The position numbers and the translations under genes are program-made. A stretch of DNA of 24,571 bases from a candidate division KSB1 bacterium (GTDB lineage: Bacteria; Zhuqueibacterota; JdFR-76; DREG01): contig JADFJB010000066.1 of NCBI GenBank assembly GCA_022566355.1, positions 1-24,571 of the forward strand, given 5' to 3'. Positions 7,965-16,870 of this stretch are shown piece by piece. A model generated the notes under the pieces. The model did no database searches, had not been told where the DNA came from, and saw nothing but the letters and a program-made list of their open reading frames with translations. How positions within the stretch are numbered: position 1 is the first letter of the stretch; each line of letters begins with the position of its first letter.

Positions 7965-7983
7965 GCAAATAACGGTTATTTGC
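7965..7983. repeat. Perfect 9+1+9 palindrome
   Basis: GCAAATAAC, a central G, then GTTATTTGC, all pairs complementary. It lies 47 bases upstream of the PorV-like ATG. It could be an operator for that gene or part of a repeat family, because the arm occurs again at 8000-8009. Confidence 0.6.
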
Positions 7984-8231
7984 AATTATTTAGCCATTAG
8001 TTATTTGCTGTTGGCCTTTAGCTTATTGAGTGAGATAGTGTTTATCATTTTTTGTTCTACGGAAAACAGCAGAACGACAGGTTTGACTTTTTACCCGTAT
8101 TTCTCCTCAACAAAAGCCATTCTGCCAATCAATAAATTTGTTTAACGATGGCAATACCTTCCTGCCAAATATTCAGAGTCCTAAAATTTCTCACTTAATT
8201 TTACCAATCCAGAAGCGTCGGGATGCCAATA

Positions 8232-8254
8232 GCTAATAGCCAAATGCCATTAGC
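8232..8254. repeat. Imperfect inverted repeat GCTAAT...ATTAGC
   Basis: Six-base arms GCTAAT (8232-8237) and ATTAGC (8249-8254), with further inner pairs after one mismatch, begin 14 bases beyond the stop of the exoprotein gene. Words of the AGCTAATAGCC type are common in dispersed intergenic repeats, as I recall. There is no T-tract, so I do not call a terminator. Confidence 0.45.
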
Positions 8255-8267
8255 TGAACAGTTACAG

Positions 8268-11200
8268 TTATTTTATTAATGCAAATCTGCCAATTTTCTC
8301 ACCAATCCCTGGCGCTTCCACATAATAGATATAAATTCCATATGCAGTTTCTTGAGACTCAAAAGTCAACAAATCCCAAACCGCTACATTGCTGAAGTCA
8401 TTTTTTTCGATTGTATCTACTAGCTCTCCGGTAATCGTATAAATGCGAATAGTACACTCCTGGGGTAAATTCCTGAACTCCAGACGACGGTCGTCACGTT
8501 GACCGGACCTGGGCGCAGCTATTTCCGCAGCGCTGAAAGCAACATATGGGTTCGGCACAACATACACATCAGCCAACGGATCTTTAATTTCCATGGGTTT
8601 AAATTGAACGGCAAGTGTGGTGAATGTGTATTTATCTCCAGCGATGAAGGGCTTATTGGAAAAAACCAGGAAGACATCACCATTGCCAGGGTAAATCGGA
8701 TCATCAAACACAATCAACGAATCTGCACTTCCGTCCGCTGTTTTGACGGTATCACTAGGCGGCGAAAATTTCAGCTCGTAGGTAGTATTAGTTATACGCG
8801 GAGCATTCGGTTCAATCAGTACTATACTCTCTTGCCAATCCCATCTCTTGTTCCGGAATTTAACGTTTGATTCATTGATAAAGAACTGAATGGGTTCTCC
8901 TGTTGCAGTATCGATAATTCGGAATGGTGCAGCAACATTTGTAATTTGGCTGGTATCCGGAGCAGTTACCAAATCACCGGTGTCAGTTGTATCGTAATTA
9001 ACAAACCGGATTTCAAAATCCGAACGATAAGGATTGGGTCTACCAACTCCTGCGAGGGTCAGTGATTCAACCAGGAAATTAGTTTGTGTCTCTATTGTAA
9101 GGAAACCGCTTTTATCAGGATTTAGAGCCGTTTCTTCATCTTGTACAAAAACACGCATGCCATCAAATACAGGATTATCATCATCACCGGATTTTGAAGA
9201 GCTAAGAGCTACAGGACTGAAATTATAAGTGATTTTGAATTCATCTCCAAAAGGAAGAGAGCCAGAACCAATCCCACGAATTCTACCTTCAAAAAAATCA
9301 ATTTCATAAAGACCCGGATCGATGGGACTTCCCGAGATAGTAGTTACAGATATGCTACCCTCAACCAGGTTCGCAGCAGGTAGATTGACAAACACAGTGT
9401 CCCTGGCTGTAAAAACCGCAGATTGAGGTTCGAGATCGGTTACTGAATAAACAACTTCATCTGCTGAAGCTAATGTATCAAATTCGATTTCGTAGCGTTT
9501 ACCCTCCTTAACAGCAAAGGGATCCAGAAATTGAATTCTCACGGTTCCTGTAGATATACCTTTAACTTTATCTGCCAAATCTCCCATAATATTTTCCAAC
9601 TCCGGACCTACATAACCTGTGGCAGGTGGACCAGGAATGACCTTTGCCGTGTTAACATCAAACGAGAATAGGCGGGAAAGCGCATCCCTGTCGATCGTCC
9701 TTTGGGTTTCCGAGGGTGGTATGCCGGCATTAACGTCGCCCCTGTCATAAGCCGTTACCGCATAAAAATAAGTAACACCATTGACCACATTGTTGGAATC
9801 GACAAAACTGTGAACCAGGCCGGTATTGCCACCCAGGTCAAAACGCACTCCCCGGTTGGCGTACTCGATTGGTGATAGTCCGGAATGTTCATTGATCAAA
9901 TCGAATTGGGCGGGCACGCCATTAGCCTGCTTCAGCGGGACAGAAAGGAATGGAACACCGCGTGAATCGGTAATCGTTTTAGTGTCATTGAAGCTAAAAT
10001 CCCGGCTGCGGTAAATTTTGTAACCCTCAAAATCGAAGCCTTTATCAGTATCATCCGGGTTAGCTCGAGCGATAAACGGATCGAATGATTCTTCCGACCG
10101 TGTACCCCAGTAAAGCGTGACTTTTTTATCTCCGGGAATGGCAACGACTTCCGGCTTAATCGGCGGTTTCGCGAAGCGATAGTCGGATTCAAAAACCTGC
10201 TGTGAAATTTCCGCATTAGAAAGCAGGTCGTCCAGGTTCTGGCCAAGCGGCAATGCGATTGAGAAACGCTGGCTTTCTCCAGGTCGTAAAGTGAACGGTC
10301 CGGAGCCATAAATAAATACGTTGTCCGCCTCTTGCCTGATTTCAGGCTCCGGATCTCCCGGCCGCTGGTTGGGTGTGCTCAAGAGTTGCCACATAAGTGG
10401 GTCGTTCTTGGGCCTGTTGTTACCACCAAATAAAATAGCATTAAAACTGGTTAAACCCAGCTGATCCGATTCTGCTATATCCAGAAATCCAAAATTTGGC
10501 TCTCCGCCGAGAAAACGCATTCCCTCAAGCCTGAATTCAGATGTTGGTTCGCCGCCATCAAGTATACCATTTTCATTTAAATCCTGATAAAACAATTGAG
10601 TCGGCTTGCCATCACCTTCGCCAAAGTCACCAGTACCTGCGATACCATCCACACCTACGTCGTCAAAGCGCTCGTCCCAATCACCGTCTTCATCTCCTTC
10701 CCAATGCAGTTTGGGTTCGCCATAAATACCGATATCGCCAAATATAAAAGAACCGGCATCATTAAACGGGCTTTCATCCAGTAAACCGTCATTGTCGTTG
10801 TCAAATCCATCATCCGAAATACCCGGACTTTCTAAAAAGCGGTAGCCAAAATACCCGGGTATTTTTCCGCCATCTCCAATGCCGTCCTGGTCAAAAGCAT
10901 AAAGCATGTTGCGCGTATTAAAAGGGAAGCTCTCGTTAAAAGCCGATATAAAAGAAGCATTGTCATCGGCAAAATCATTTGGCCCTCCGACATGAGGATC
11001 GCCAAACATACCTAAATAGACCTTTTCCAGTGTCCTTGGACTCACATTGGTTATGGTATAAACCAGGAAAATGATATCTTCTGCCAAAGGATTATTGAAT
11101 TGAAAAATTCTAACTTGAAGTTCAAGACCAAGCCCTCGTTTGGTTGTATCATCCGGGAAGGGATAATATGGGAATTCCGCGTTACTAAAATCATCCATTA

Positions 11201-11867
11201 CATAAAAAACTTCTTCATCAGGAGTCGTCGCATCATCTCCCAAAAAAGCAGGCCAAACATATCGACCGAGGGTTTCATTATACCATTGCTCCGGCCAACT
11301 ATCCGGCTTGCCATCCAGGTCAGTATCAAGATCGGAGAATCTAGCCATTTCGGGTGAATCGGGATCCGAGAAACCTACCCTTGGCTGCCAACCCCATTTA
11401 ACCGCAGTTCCAGGTTCAAATTCACCGTCGCTTGGACTGATAAATCCGTCGTTGACAATATGAATCATACTATCAGGTATCGTTGCATGCGGCACTTCTG
11501 CGGCAACCAAAGGACCAAACTCGTAGGCGTATCCCAGGCCTGCTGGACCTTTGGGCCAGACTAAATCGGCATTGGTGTTGTCAGCTGCCGGCGTAGAAAT
11601 TGATCCCCAATTCGTCAATAGCACCCTGATTTCATTCCCGGAAATGGTTGTTTCCTTACGTTCTTCGTGTTCATGATCCTGGTTGGCCTTGTTAAGCGCA
11701 TTGATTAATTCTTTCATAACCGCATGGCGTTCTTGTGTTGAGAGATTTTTCAGATCGTCTAATTTGTTAAGTTGTTGCTTGGAAAGACTCTGGCCAGCCA
11801 ATTGTGATATGCAGATGAGTAACGACAAAAAAACTACGACAGTGACGTTGAATCGTTTACATCTCAT
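8268..11867 (-). CDS. Large secreted exoprotein with aspartate-rich loops and variant sorting domain
   Basis: 1199 residues; signal peptide MRCKRFNVTVVVFLSLLICI...LAGQ, and an AAAGGA ribosome site upstream. A short helical, charged segment (27-75) precedes a domain starting ISGNEIRVLLTNWG, with WPKG and later GLGLELQ (246-251) and GSGPFTLRPGESQ (521-533); these landmarks recur in the 20622-22571 protein. Asp-rich calcium-binding-like stretches occur at DLDTDLDGKPD (179), DGFDNDNDGLLDE (353), DEDGDWDERFDD (392) and DLNENGILDGGE (429). Residues about 568-725 look FN3-like; the middle (770-1090) is beta-rich and unassigned. The C-terminus (about 1095-1199) is VYVVPNPYVA ... IRIYTITGELV ... YGIYIYYVEAPG ... 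KIGRFALIK, a variant of the sorting domain lacking QNYPNPFNP. Its start lies 31 bases after the receptor gene, so they are very likely cotranscribed. A surface-exposed partner of that receptor is the natural guess; its ligand is unknown. Confidence 0.85.
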   Translation of the reverse strand: MRCKRFNVTVVVFLSLLICISQLAGQSLSKQQLNKLDDLKNLSTQERHAVMKELINALNKANQDHEHEERKETTISGNEIRVLLTNWGSISTPAADNTNADLVWPKGPAGLGYAYEFGPLVAAEVPHATIPDSMIHIVNDGFISPSDGEFEPGTAVKWGWQPRVGFSDPDSPEMARFSDLDTDLDGKPDSWPEQWYNETLGRYVWPAFLGDDATTPDEEVFYVMDDFSNAEFPYYPFPDDTTKRGLGLELQVRIFQFNNPLAEDIIFLVYTITNVSPRTLEKVYLGMFGDPHVGGPNDFADDNASFISAFNESFPFNTRNMLYAFDQDGIGDGGKIPGYFGYRFLESPGISDDGFDNDNDGLLDESPFNDAGSFIFGDIGIYGEPKLHWEGDEDGDWDERFDDVGVDGIAGTGDFGEGDGKPTQLFYQDLNENGILDGGEPTSEFRLEGMRFLGGEPNFGFLDIAESDQLGLTSFNAILFGGNNRPKNDPLMWQLLSTPNQRPGDPEPEIRQEADNVFIYGSGPFTLRPGESQRFSIALPLGQNLDDLLSNAEISQQVFESDYRFAKPPIKPEVVAIPGDKKVTLYWGTRSEESFDPFIARANPDDTDKGFDFEGYKIYRSRDFSFNDTKTITDSRGVPFLSVPLKQANGVPAQFDLINEHSGLSPIEYANRGVRFDLGGNTGLVHSFVDSNNVVNGVTYFYAVTAYDRGDVNAGIPPSETQRTIDRDALSRLFSFDVNTAKVIPGPPATGYVGPELENIMGDLADKVKGISTGTVRIQFLDPFAVKEGKRYEIEFDTLASADEVVYSVTDLEPQSAVFTARDTVFVNLPAANLVEGSISVTTISGSPIDPGLYEIDFFEGRIRGIGSGSLPFGDEFKITYNFSPVALSSSKSGDDDNPVFDGMRVFVQDEETALNPDKSGFLTIETQTNFLVESLTLAGVGRPNPYRSDFEIRFVNYDTTDTGDLVTAPDTSQITNVAAPFRIIDTATGEPIQFFINESNVKFRNKRWDWQESIVLIEPNAPRITNTTYELKFSPPSDTVKTADGSADSLIVFDDPIYPGNGDVFLVFSNKPFIAGDKYTFTTLAVQFKPMEIKDPLADVYVVPNPYVAFSAAEIAAPRSGQRDDRRLEFRNLPQECTIRIYTITGELVDTIEKNDFSNVAVWDLLTFESQETAYGIYIYYVEAPGIGEKIGRFALIK

Positions 11868-11898
11868 TTTTTTTATTTCCTTTGTTAGAAAAAATTAA

Positions 11899-14667
11899 CT
11901 AGAAGCTATAAGTTAATCCCAGGCGAATTTCTCTGGGTTTGCTTAACCAGTCCTCCCGCTTATAGTAATTGTCCAGGAATTCCAGCGGGAAGAAGTTCTG
12001 ACCTCCTGTCATAACGTCATTTTCAATTGTTCTTCTCAAATCATTAAATAAATTTGGATTTGTAGACTCGGCTAATGAATTAAGTGAATTGCCAGTGCTG
12101 CCATAAACGAAGCGTTCATTCTTTAGGTCCAGGGCGTTTTCTATTTGCAGAAAAAGGGACATTTTAGCACCAGCGATCTTAACAAACTTTTCCAATCTTA
12201 AATCTATATTTATATTCGTCGGCCTGCGGTCACTGTTTTGTTCAAACTGGACAGTCTGAACGGAAGATGGAAGCGAAGGTGTGTAGGGTGTTCCAAGCCA
12301 GACACTTCCGATAGCGCTGATGATCCAACTATCTTTCTTTCTTAAAGACATAGTGCCATTCAAAGTATGGGTCCGATCATGTGATAATAGAATAAATTCC
12401 TGCTCCGTATCACGTCCGGAGCGCGAATCAACTGCAAGTTTAAGTGGATCATCAAATGCTCCTTCAGCAACCTGAAAGGTATAATCCAACGAGGCAGAAA
12501 ACAATCCACCCGGTGAGCGCCGTTTTAGCAATGATGCTGTAATTCCCTTAACATAGGCATAGCTAATATTTGTAACCACATTATACTCTTTTGTGGCAGC
12601 AACCTCACCCGCAAATACCCTTCTCGATTGAATCAAGTTGTTAACATCTTTGTAATAAATGGTTAGATCTATTTTCATATCATCGGTAAATTGCTGCTGA
12701 AGCCCCATTTCATATTGAATACTTCTTTCTGGTTCCAGATTTGGATCCCCGAAAGTTGGCACCTGGATAAATTCAAAATCTTCAAACCTGGGGTTTGTAT
12801 AAATGCTGGCAAAATCCGGGTTTTGATAAAAATGCCCGTAAGAAAATCGAATGATGCCACGATCTGTGATTGGAAAACTTAGACTGATTCTTGGACTAAA
12901 GCGATGCTTTGGAGTGGATTGAACCAGGTTCTTCTCAACGCCGGTATCCACGGCTCCGACCAAGTCCGGATTGTAGGGTGCCTTTGTATCCAAAAATTCA
13001 TAGCGCGCACCAATATTTAAGATGAACGACCTGGCAAGTTCCATCTTGTCTAGAATATAAACTGCTGCCTGCAACGGTTTTCTCGTATAGGCTTGGTATT
13101 GAGTGAAATCTGGGTTAACTTTCGGATCGGGTATAATGGGTTGCGCCTGACCCACATCATACAAAAGCGTATATACTTCTGTTTCCATACGGTGATTGCG
13201 AAGTTCGCCGCCAAATTTTAATTCATGAACCGGATGAACCTGGCTGACGACGTCCAACTTAGCGTTCCAGGAACGGGTTCTTCGCCAGGAACGACTAAGG
13301 TTAGTACCGCCTGCAAGGTAGGCAGTCGGTGAGATGAGATTATTACTAACCAGGCTGCCAAAACTCGCAACATAACCGGGGTCGAAGGGATCTTCAAATG
13401 CCCAGGTACGCGTATAACGCAAGCCAAGGCCTACCTTCAAAGTGTAAAACATTTTACTGCTTAACGTATGGGTCATACCGACAGAATGGTTCGTGCCATT
13501 ATCAAATCTTGTGGCCCGCCCATCAGGATTAAATCGATATGTACGTGAAAAGCTTAAATTTTCACCATCATCCAAAATCAAGTCATAACTTAACTTTACA
13601 TTAGGATCAGGTTTCCAGGTCAATTTACCGGAAAAGTTCAAGTTTTCACCGGTATTCATCGCTACGATTTCCCGATCGCCATCAGCCTTGCCGTTTCCAA
13701 AGGGATCGATTATGAAAGATTGACCTGCAATTAAAAGAATCTCATCAGGGTTGTAAATCCTGATCCCATAAAGATATCCCTTATTAACTACCCGAACTCC
13801 GGAAATAAAGAAGTTAACATTTTTGCCAAGAAAAGGAACAGGCCCTCCCAATGTGCCTTCATAACGGCGATTATTAAAAATATCTATTTCGTCTATGTTA
13901 AAGAAGATATCGTCTCGGCCGCTAAAATTATCTCCAGTCCAGAATCTAAAGGTACCGCCTAGTTTGGGACCCCCTTCCTTGGTTACATAATTAATTACAC
14001 CACTGAGCGCATTGCCATACTCGGCGCTGAAAGTACCGATTGAAATTGAAACCTCTTGTACAGCATTTGTCGCCAACCCAACATTCTGGCTGTTAAAAAA
14101 AGGATTGTTTAATGATACCCCATTGATTTGATAGGCAATTTCGTTTGAACGGCCGCCCCTGATATGGATATTGCCGGAATTGTCCTGGATAATACCTGCT
14201 TGAAGTCTGATCACATCGCGAATTTGATCTACGGGTAGCGCATCTATAACATCTGAAGTAATAGCTACTTGTGTGTTGGTAAGATCAGCTCTCACCAGTG
14301 GATAGCGTTCACCAACAACTTCAACAGTTCCGAGCTCAAGCGTTGCCAATGAAAGCTTTTTATCCAGCCGTGTAGTGAAGTCAACATTAACCCGTACATT
14401 AGTAACTACAAGTGTACGATAGCCAACAAAGGAAAATCGCACCCGGTAAATACCTGGTGGAATATTTAATATTGTGAAATTACCGTTAATATCCGCTGCA
14501 GCACCCAAGGTAGTGCCTTCGATAATAATATTGGTTCCAGGCAGAGATTCACCAGTTAGAGCATCAGTTACCTTACCTGCAAGCTTCCCGGTTTCTCCTG
14601 CAAAGGCAGTTAGCGATAAGCATAAGAATAGGAAATGTAATGTCCAAAATGATGTAAATTTTAGCAT
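11899..14667 (-). CDS. TonB-dependent receptor with N-terminal carboxypeptidase-regulatory-like domain
   Basis: 922 residues. Signal peptide (residues 1-23, ending TAFA) and SD GGAG six bases before the ATG. Residues 28-112 are a CarboxypepD-regulatory-like beta-sandwich (LAGKVTDALTGESLPGTNI, GNFTILNIPPGIYRVRFSFVGY). Residues about 113-232 are the plug: VEVVGERYPLVRAD, LPVDQIRDVIRLQAG, IHIRGGRSNEIAYQINGVSL, and EYGNALSGVINYVTKEGG. The rest is a beta-barrel ending in Phe (LGLTYSF). Such receptors import or bind a large substrate across the outer membrane, driven by TonB-ExbBD from elsewhere in the genome. The regulatory-like domain is typical of SusC-like and FCB-group receptors, but no SusD-like lipoprotein is encoded here; the 1199-residue exoprotein takes that place in the operon. 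Substrate unknown. Confidence 0.92.
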   Translation of the reverse strand: MLKFTSFWTLHFLFLCLSLTAFAGETGKLAGKVTDALTGESLPGTNIIIEGTTLGAAADINGNFTILNIPPGIYRVRFSFVGYRTLVVTNVRVNVDFTTRLDKKLSLATLELGTVEVVGERYPLVRADLTNTQVAITSDVIDALPVDQIRDVIRLQAGIIQDNSGNIHIRGGRSNEIAYQINGVSLNNPFFNSQNVGLATNAVQEVSISIGTFSAEYGNALSGVINYVTKEGGPKLGGTFRFWTGDNFSGRDDIFFNIDEIDIFNNRRYEGTLGGPVPFLGKNVNFFISGVRVVNKGYLYGIRIYNPDEILLIAGQSFIIDPFGNGKADGDREIVAMNTGENLNFSGKLTWKPDPNVKLSYDLILDDGENLSFSRTYRFNPDGRATRFDNGTNHSVGMTHTLSSKMFYTLKVGLGLRYTRTWAFEDPFDPGYVASFGSLVSNNLISPTAYLAGGTNLSRSWRRTRSWNAKLDVVSQVHPVHELKFGGELRNHRMETEVYTLLYDVGQAQPIIPDPKVNPDFTQYQAYTRKPLQAAVYILDKMELARSFILNIGARYEFLDTKAPYNPDLVGAVDTGVEKNLVQSTPKHRFSPRISLSFPITDRGIIRFSYGHFYQNPDFASIYTNPRFEDFEFIQVPTFGDPNLEPERSIQYEMGLQQQFTDDMKIDLTIYYKDVNNLIQSRRVFAGEVAATKEYNVVTNISYAYVKGITASLLKRRSPGGLFSASLDYTFQVAEGAFDDPLKLAVDSRSGRDTEQEFILLSHDRTHTLNGTMSLRKKDSWIISAIGSVWLGTPYTPSLPSSVQTVQFEQNSDRRPTNINIDLRLEKFVKIAGAKMSLFLQIENALDLKNERFVYGSTGNSLNSLAESTNPNLFNDLRRTIENDVMTGGQNFFPLEFLDNYYKREDWLSKPREIRLGLTYSF

Positions 14668-14720
14668 GTTGATCTCCGCATTTCAAGACTCGGGGACTGA
14701 AATATTACAAATGGTTAAAG

Positions 14721-14749
14721 ATTATAAAGGAATTAATATTTCATTTCAA
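14721..14749 (-). promoter_or_regulatory. Near-consensus sigma70 promoter of the receptor operon
   Basis: On the minus strand, TTGAAA (14749-14744) and a perfect TATAAT (14726-14721) are separated by exactly 17 bases. Transcription would start near 14714, giving a leader of about 47 bases with GGAG before the ATG at 14667. This is the best promoter in the window. Confidence 0.75.
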
Positions 14750-14806
14750 GAAAATATGTTGTATTACAATCCAAAATTAAATTGCCCTTTTTATAAAAAA
14801 TTAATG

Positions 14807-14836
14807 TTGACAATAAGTTACAAATTTGTTAATTAT
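14807..14836 (+). promoter_or_regulatory. Possible promoter of the right-hand exoprotein operon
   Basis: A perfect -35 TTGACA (14807-14812) is followed after 18 bases by AATTAT (14831-14836), which matches the -10 consensus at four of six positions. The leader would be about 114 bases. It lies in the very AT-rich region between divergent genes, where chance matches are common. Confidence 0.38.
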
Positions 14837-14947
14837 AAAAACATTCTAAATACTATAACTTCTAAATTAAGTCTTAATAAGTCCGAAAATCATTCTTACC
14901 TTATCATGTTCAAGTTAAAACCTTTATATTCATTAAAATATTATCCT

Positions 14948-14952
14948 GGAGG
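14948..14952 (+). promoter_or_regulatory. Shine-Dalgarno site that decides the start at 14957
   Basis: GGAGG four bases before ATG 14957, immediately followed by a signal peptide. The longer in-frame ORF upstream overlaps the 5' end of the divergent receptor gene and is not coding. Confidence 0.75.
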
Positions 14953-14956
14953 TGAC

Positions 14957-16786
14957 ATGTTTAAAAAAATCTTTGTTTGCGTTATTGTAGCCTTTTCGAT
15001 TTCATCTATTTTCTCTGAAGCCTACAGTCAAGCTGAAGGAGAGAACAGCTTTCGGTTGGCAGCTCTAAATAACCGTTTCTTAACTTCGCCGGATACCATT
15101 AGCTGTACCGCTGGTAGAGGAATCTATGTGGCTGCAAATCCCGATTTGGATGGTGATGGTAAACCAGAAATTCTTGTAACGGAGTATCGCGATGGCGGCA
15201 GGATATTGGTTTTTGAAGTAGTTGGGGACAATACCCTGGAATATGTGTGGGGGTCTAAAAAGCTCAATCCCGGTGGGTTTGGCGGTGGGTCAACTCCCCG
15301 TTCAGTAACAGTCGGAGATTTCGACAATAACGGAAAAATGGAGATTATTTTCCAGGTTGGCTATAGCGCGACGGATAGTTTGTCACGCGCCCAACGAGGT
15401 CTTTATTTTTATGAGTATACCGGGAACGACAATGACTACGGCGCGGAACCAGCGTTCAAGCTCAAATTTGATGAGATAGACCCACTGTTTGATGCACTGT
15501 CAGTAGGACGTGCCGAAAACCCACTTACAGTACAGGATATAGATGGCGACGGCAAAAATGAGTTGCTTTATACACCTCGTGTATTTGACAGCACACTTGA
15601 GACTGGAAATCTATATATATTAGAAGTAGAAAGTGGCACCTTTACCGGTGGGGATGCAAGCATCCGATTAGAATACAAATATACAGGGATGGCCAAGGCT
15701 ATTGATTTTGGTGATGATGGATATACACCAGTCAACACTGCCGTTGGCGATATCGATAATGATGGATTTGCTGAAATTGTTGTGTTGGGTTGGACGAACA
15801 CAAACTCTGGCGCCGGAGTTGGTTTTCTGGAAGTATCGGGTGTAGATACATATACTGACGGCAGTGTTGTTCCGATCAGCGAAACCAGTATTTTTAATGT
15901 AAAAGCCGACATAGAAATTGTCAATGTCGATGGAAATGTGGCCGTCATATTTGCTGCGGGTTGGTCCAATCAAGGAATTCAAAGAATTTATGTTATGGAC
16001 AATATCGTCAATGATGCATTTGTTAGTGAATCGGATCTACATATCATTTCGGAGGGTGTCGAGCAGTTTGGCATCATGGCGATTGGCGACCAGGATCATG
16101 GCAGTGGCTCTGATGGTTTTGATATCTACGTAAGCACAGTCCCGGAAATTATTAATATTGAATACAATGGCTCCGGCGCTCTTTCGGATCCGGCCAGTTA
16201 TACCAACCATGGACGTCTGGGTCAATTCAATCTCGATGAGGCCTATGACCTGAGCGATGGTCTTTTTAATTCCATTTATACATATCCAGGCATGGATTTA
16301 GACAATGATGGCAACCGGGATCTTGTAGTGGGGTACAAAGGCGCTTGCGGTCCAGAAGGTGATATTCTCGAGGGTGAATTGTTTACGGTAAATACCTACG
16401 GAATTTTTGTCTTCGAATGGGGCGACTCGACGCAATCGATTCCGGTAACTTTGAGCACAGGTGTAGAAGACGAAGCTCCTCCGGCTTGGATAGTCATTAC
16501 TCCCAAAGATTATATCCTTGAACAAAATTATCCGAATCCATTCAATCCTACAACCAACATTACTTTTACTTTGCCTTTAGAGAATAGAATCAGTTTGAAG
16601 ATTTACAATTCACTGGGACAAGAGGTTAAAACCCTGATAGATAATCAAGAATATTCACGAGGTCCACATAGTGTGATATGGGATGCAACGGACAAAAACG
16701 GAAATCCTGTTACCAGTGGAGTTTATGTCTATAAATTGGTTTTTGGGAATTTCTCTAAAACGAAGACCATGTCCTTGGTAAGGTAG
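14957..16786 (+). CDS. Secreted FG-GAP/VCBS-repeat protein with T9SS-type C-terminal domain
   Basis: 609 residues from ATG 14957, chosen for its SD and the signal peptide MFKKIFVCVIVAFSIS...AYSQ. Five Asp-rich loops mark propeller blades: DLDGDGKPEI (63), DFDNNGKMEI (121), DIDGDGKNEL (194), DIDNDGFAEI (265), DLDNDGNRDL (447); the regular D-x-D-x-[DN]-G spacing suggests bound calcium. The C-terminal sorting domain (515-609) has LEQNYPNPFNPTTN, SLKIYNSLGQEV, SGVYVYKL and ends KTMSLVR. It resembles the 3928-6594 protein in the blade loops and in a shared segment (INIEYNGSGALSDPASY here; YRVEYQGGDITDPTNY there), but has no CHRD or FN3. First gene of a likely three-gene operon; the next gene starts 84 bases downstream. 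A surface-displayed propeller with binding or structural role is likely; no catalytic motif was seen. Confidence 0.87.
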   Translation: MFKKIFVCVIVAFSISSIFSEAYSQAEGENSFRLAALNNRFLTSPDTISCTAGRGIYVAANPDLDGDGKPEILVTEYRDGGRILVFEVVGDNTLEYVWGSKKLNPGGFGGGSTPRSVTVGDFDNNGKMEIIFQVGYSATDSLSRAQRGLYFYEYTGNDNDYGAEPAFKLKFDEIDPLFDALSVGRAENPLTVQDIDGDGKNELLYTPRVFDSTLETGNLYILEVESGTFTGGDASIRLEYKYTGMAKAIDFGDDGYTPVNTAVGDIDNDGFAEIVVLGWTNTNSGAGVGFLEVSGVDTYTDGSVVPISETSIFNVKADIEIVNVDGNVAVIFAAGWSNQGIQRIYVMDNIVNDAFVSESDLHIISEGVEQFGIMAIGDQDHGSGSDGFDIYVSTVPEIINIEYNGSGALSDPASYTNHGRLGQFNLDEAYDLSDGLFNSIYTYPGMDLDNDGNRDLVVGYKGACGPEGDILEGELFTVNTYGIFVFEWGDSTQSIPVTLSTGVEDEAPPAWIVITPKDYILEQNYPNPFNPTTNITFTLPLENRISLKIYNSLGQEVKTLIDNQEYSRGPHSVIWDATDKNGNPVTSGVYVYKLVFGNFSKTKTMSLVR

Positions 16787-16870
16787 GCTTTTTTCAAAAT
16801 GCCAGGCATATATCTAAATTTTCAGACTTCAATATTTGCCATACTTGCCCCTTAAAAGGAGATAATCGTT

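Larger units (their letters stand above)
7919..8267. other. Gene-free gap with inverted AGCTAAT/GCAAATAAC repeats
   Basis: 349 bases between the 1199-residue exoprotein gene and the PorV-like gene, both on the minus strand. It holds the palindrome at 7965-7983, a third copy of its arm (GTTATTTGCT at 8000-8009), and the AGCTAAT-type inverted repeat at 8232-8254. No ORF of interest, intrinsic terminator or convincing promoter was seen. Whether the PorV-like gene is cotranscribed with the two genes upstream is therefore open. Confidence 0.5.

Noticed and set aside
8499-8870. 123-codon plus-strand ORF opposite the large exoprotein
   Set aside because: Antisense to its conserved C-terminal region; no protein features.
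11899-14667. SusC/SusD polysaccharide locus
   Set aside because: The receptor has a SusC-like regulatory domain, but the next gene has no lipobox or SusD features and no polysaccharide-degrading gene is in the operon.
14474-14956. In-frame 161-codon N-terminal extension of the plus-strand FG-GAP protein
   Set aside because: It overlaps the 5' end of the receptor gene in antisense and is very AT-rich past it; a strong SD and a signal peptide sit at the internal ATG 14957.
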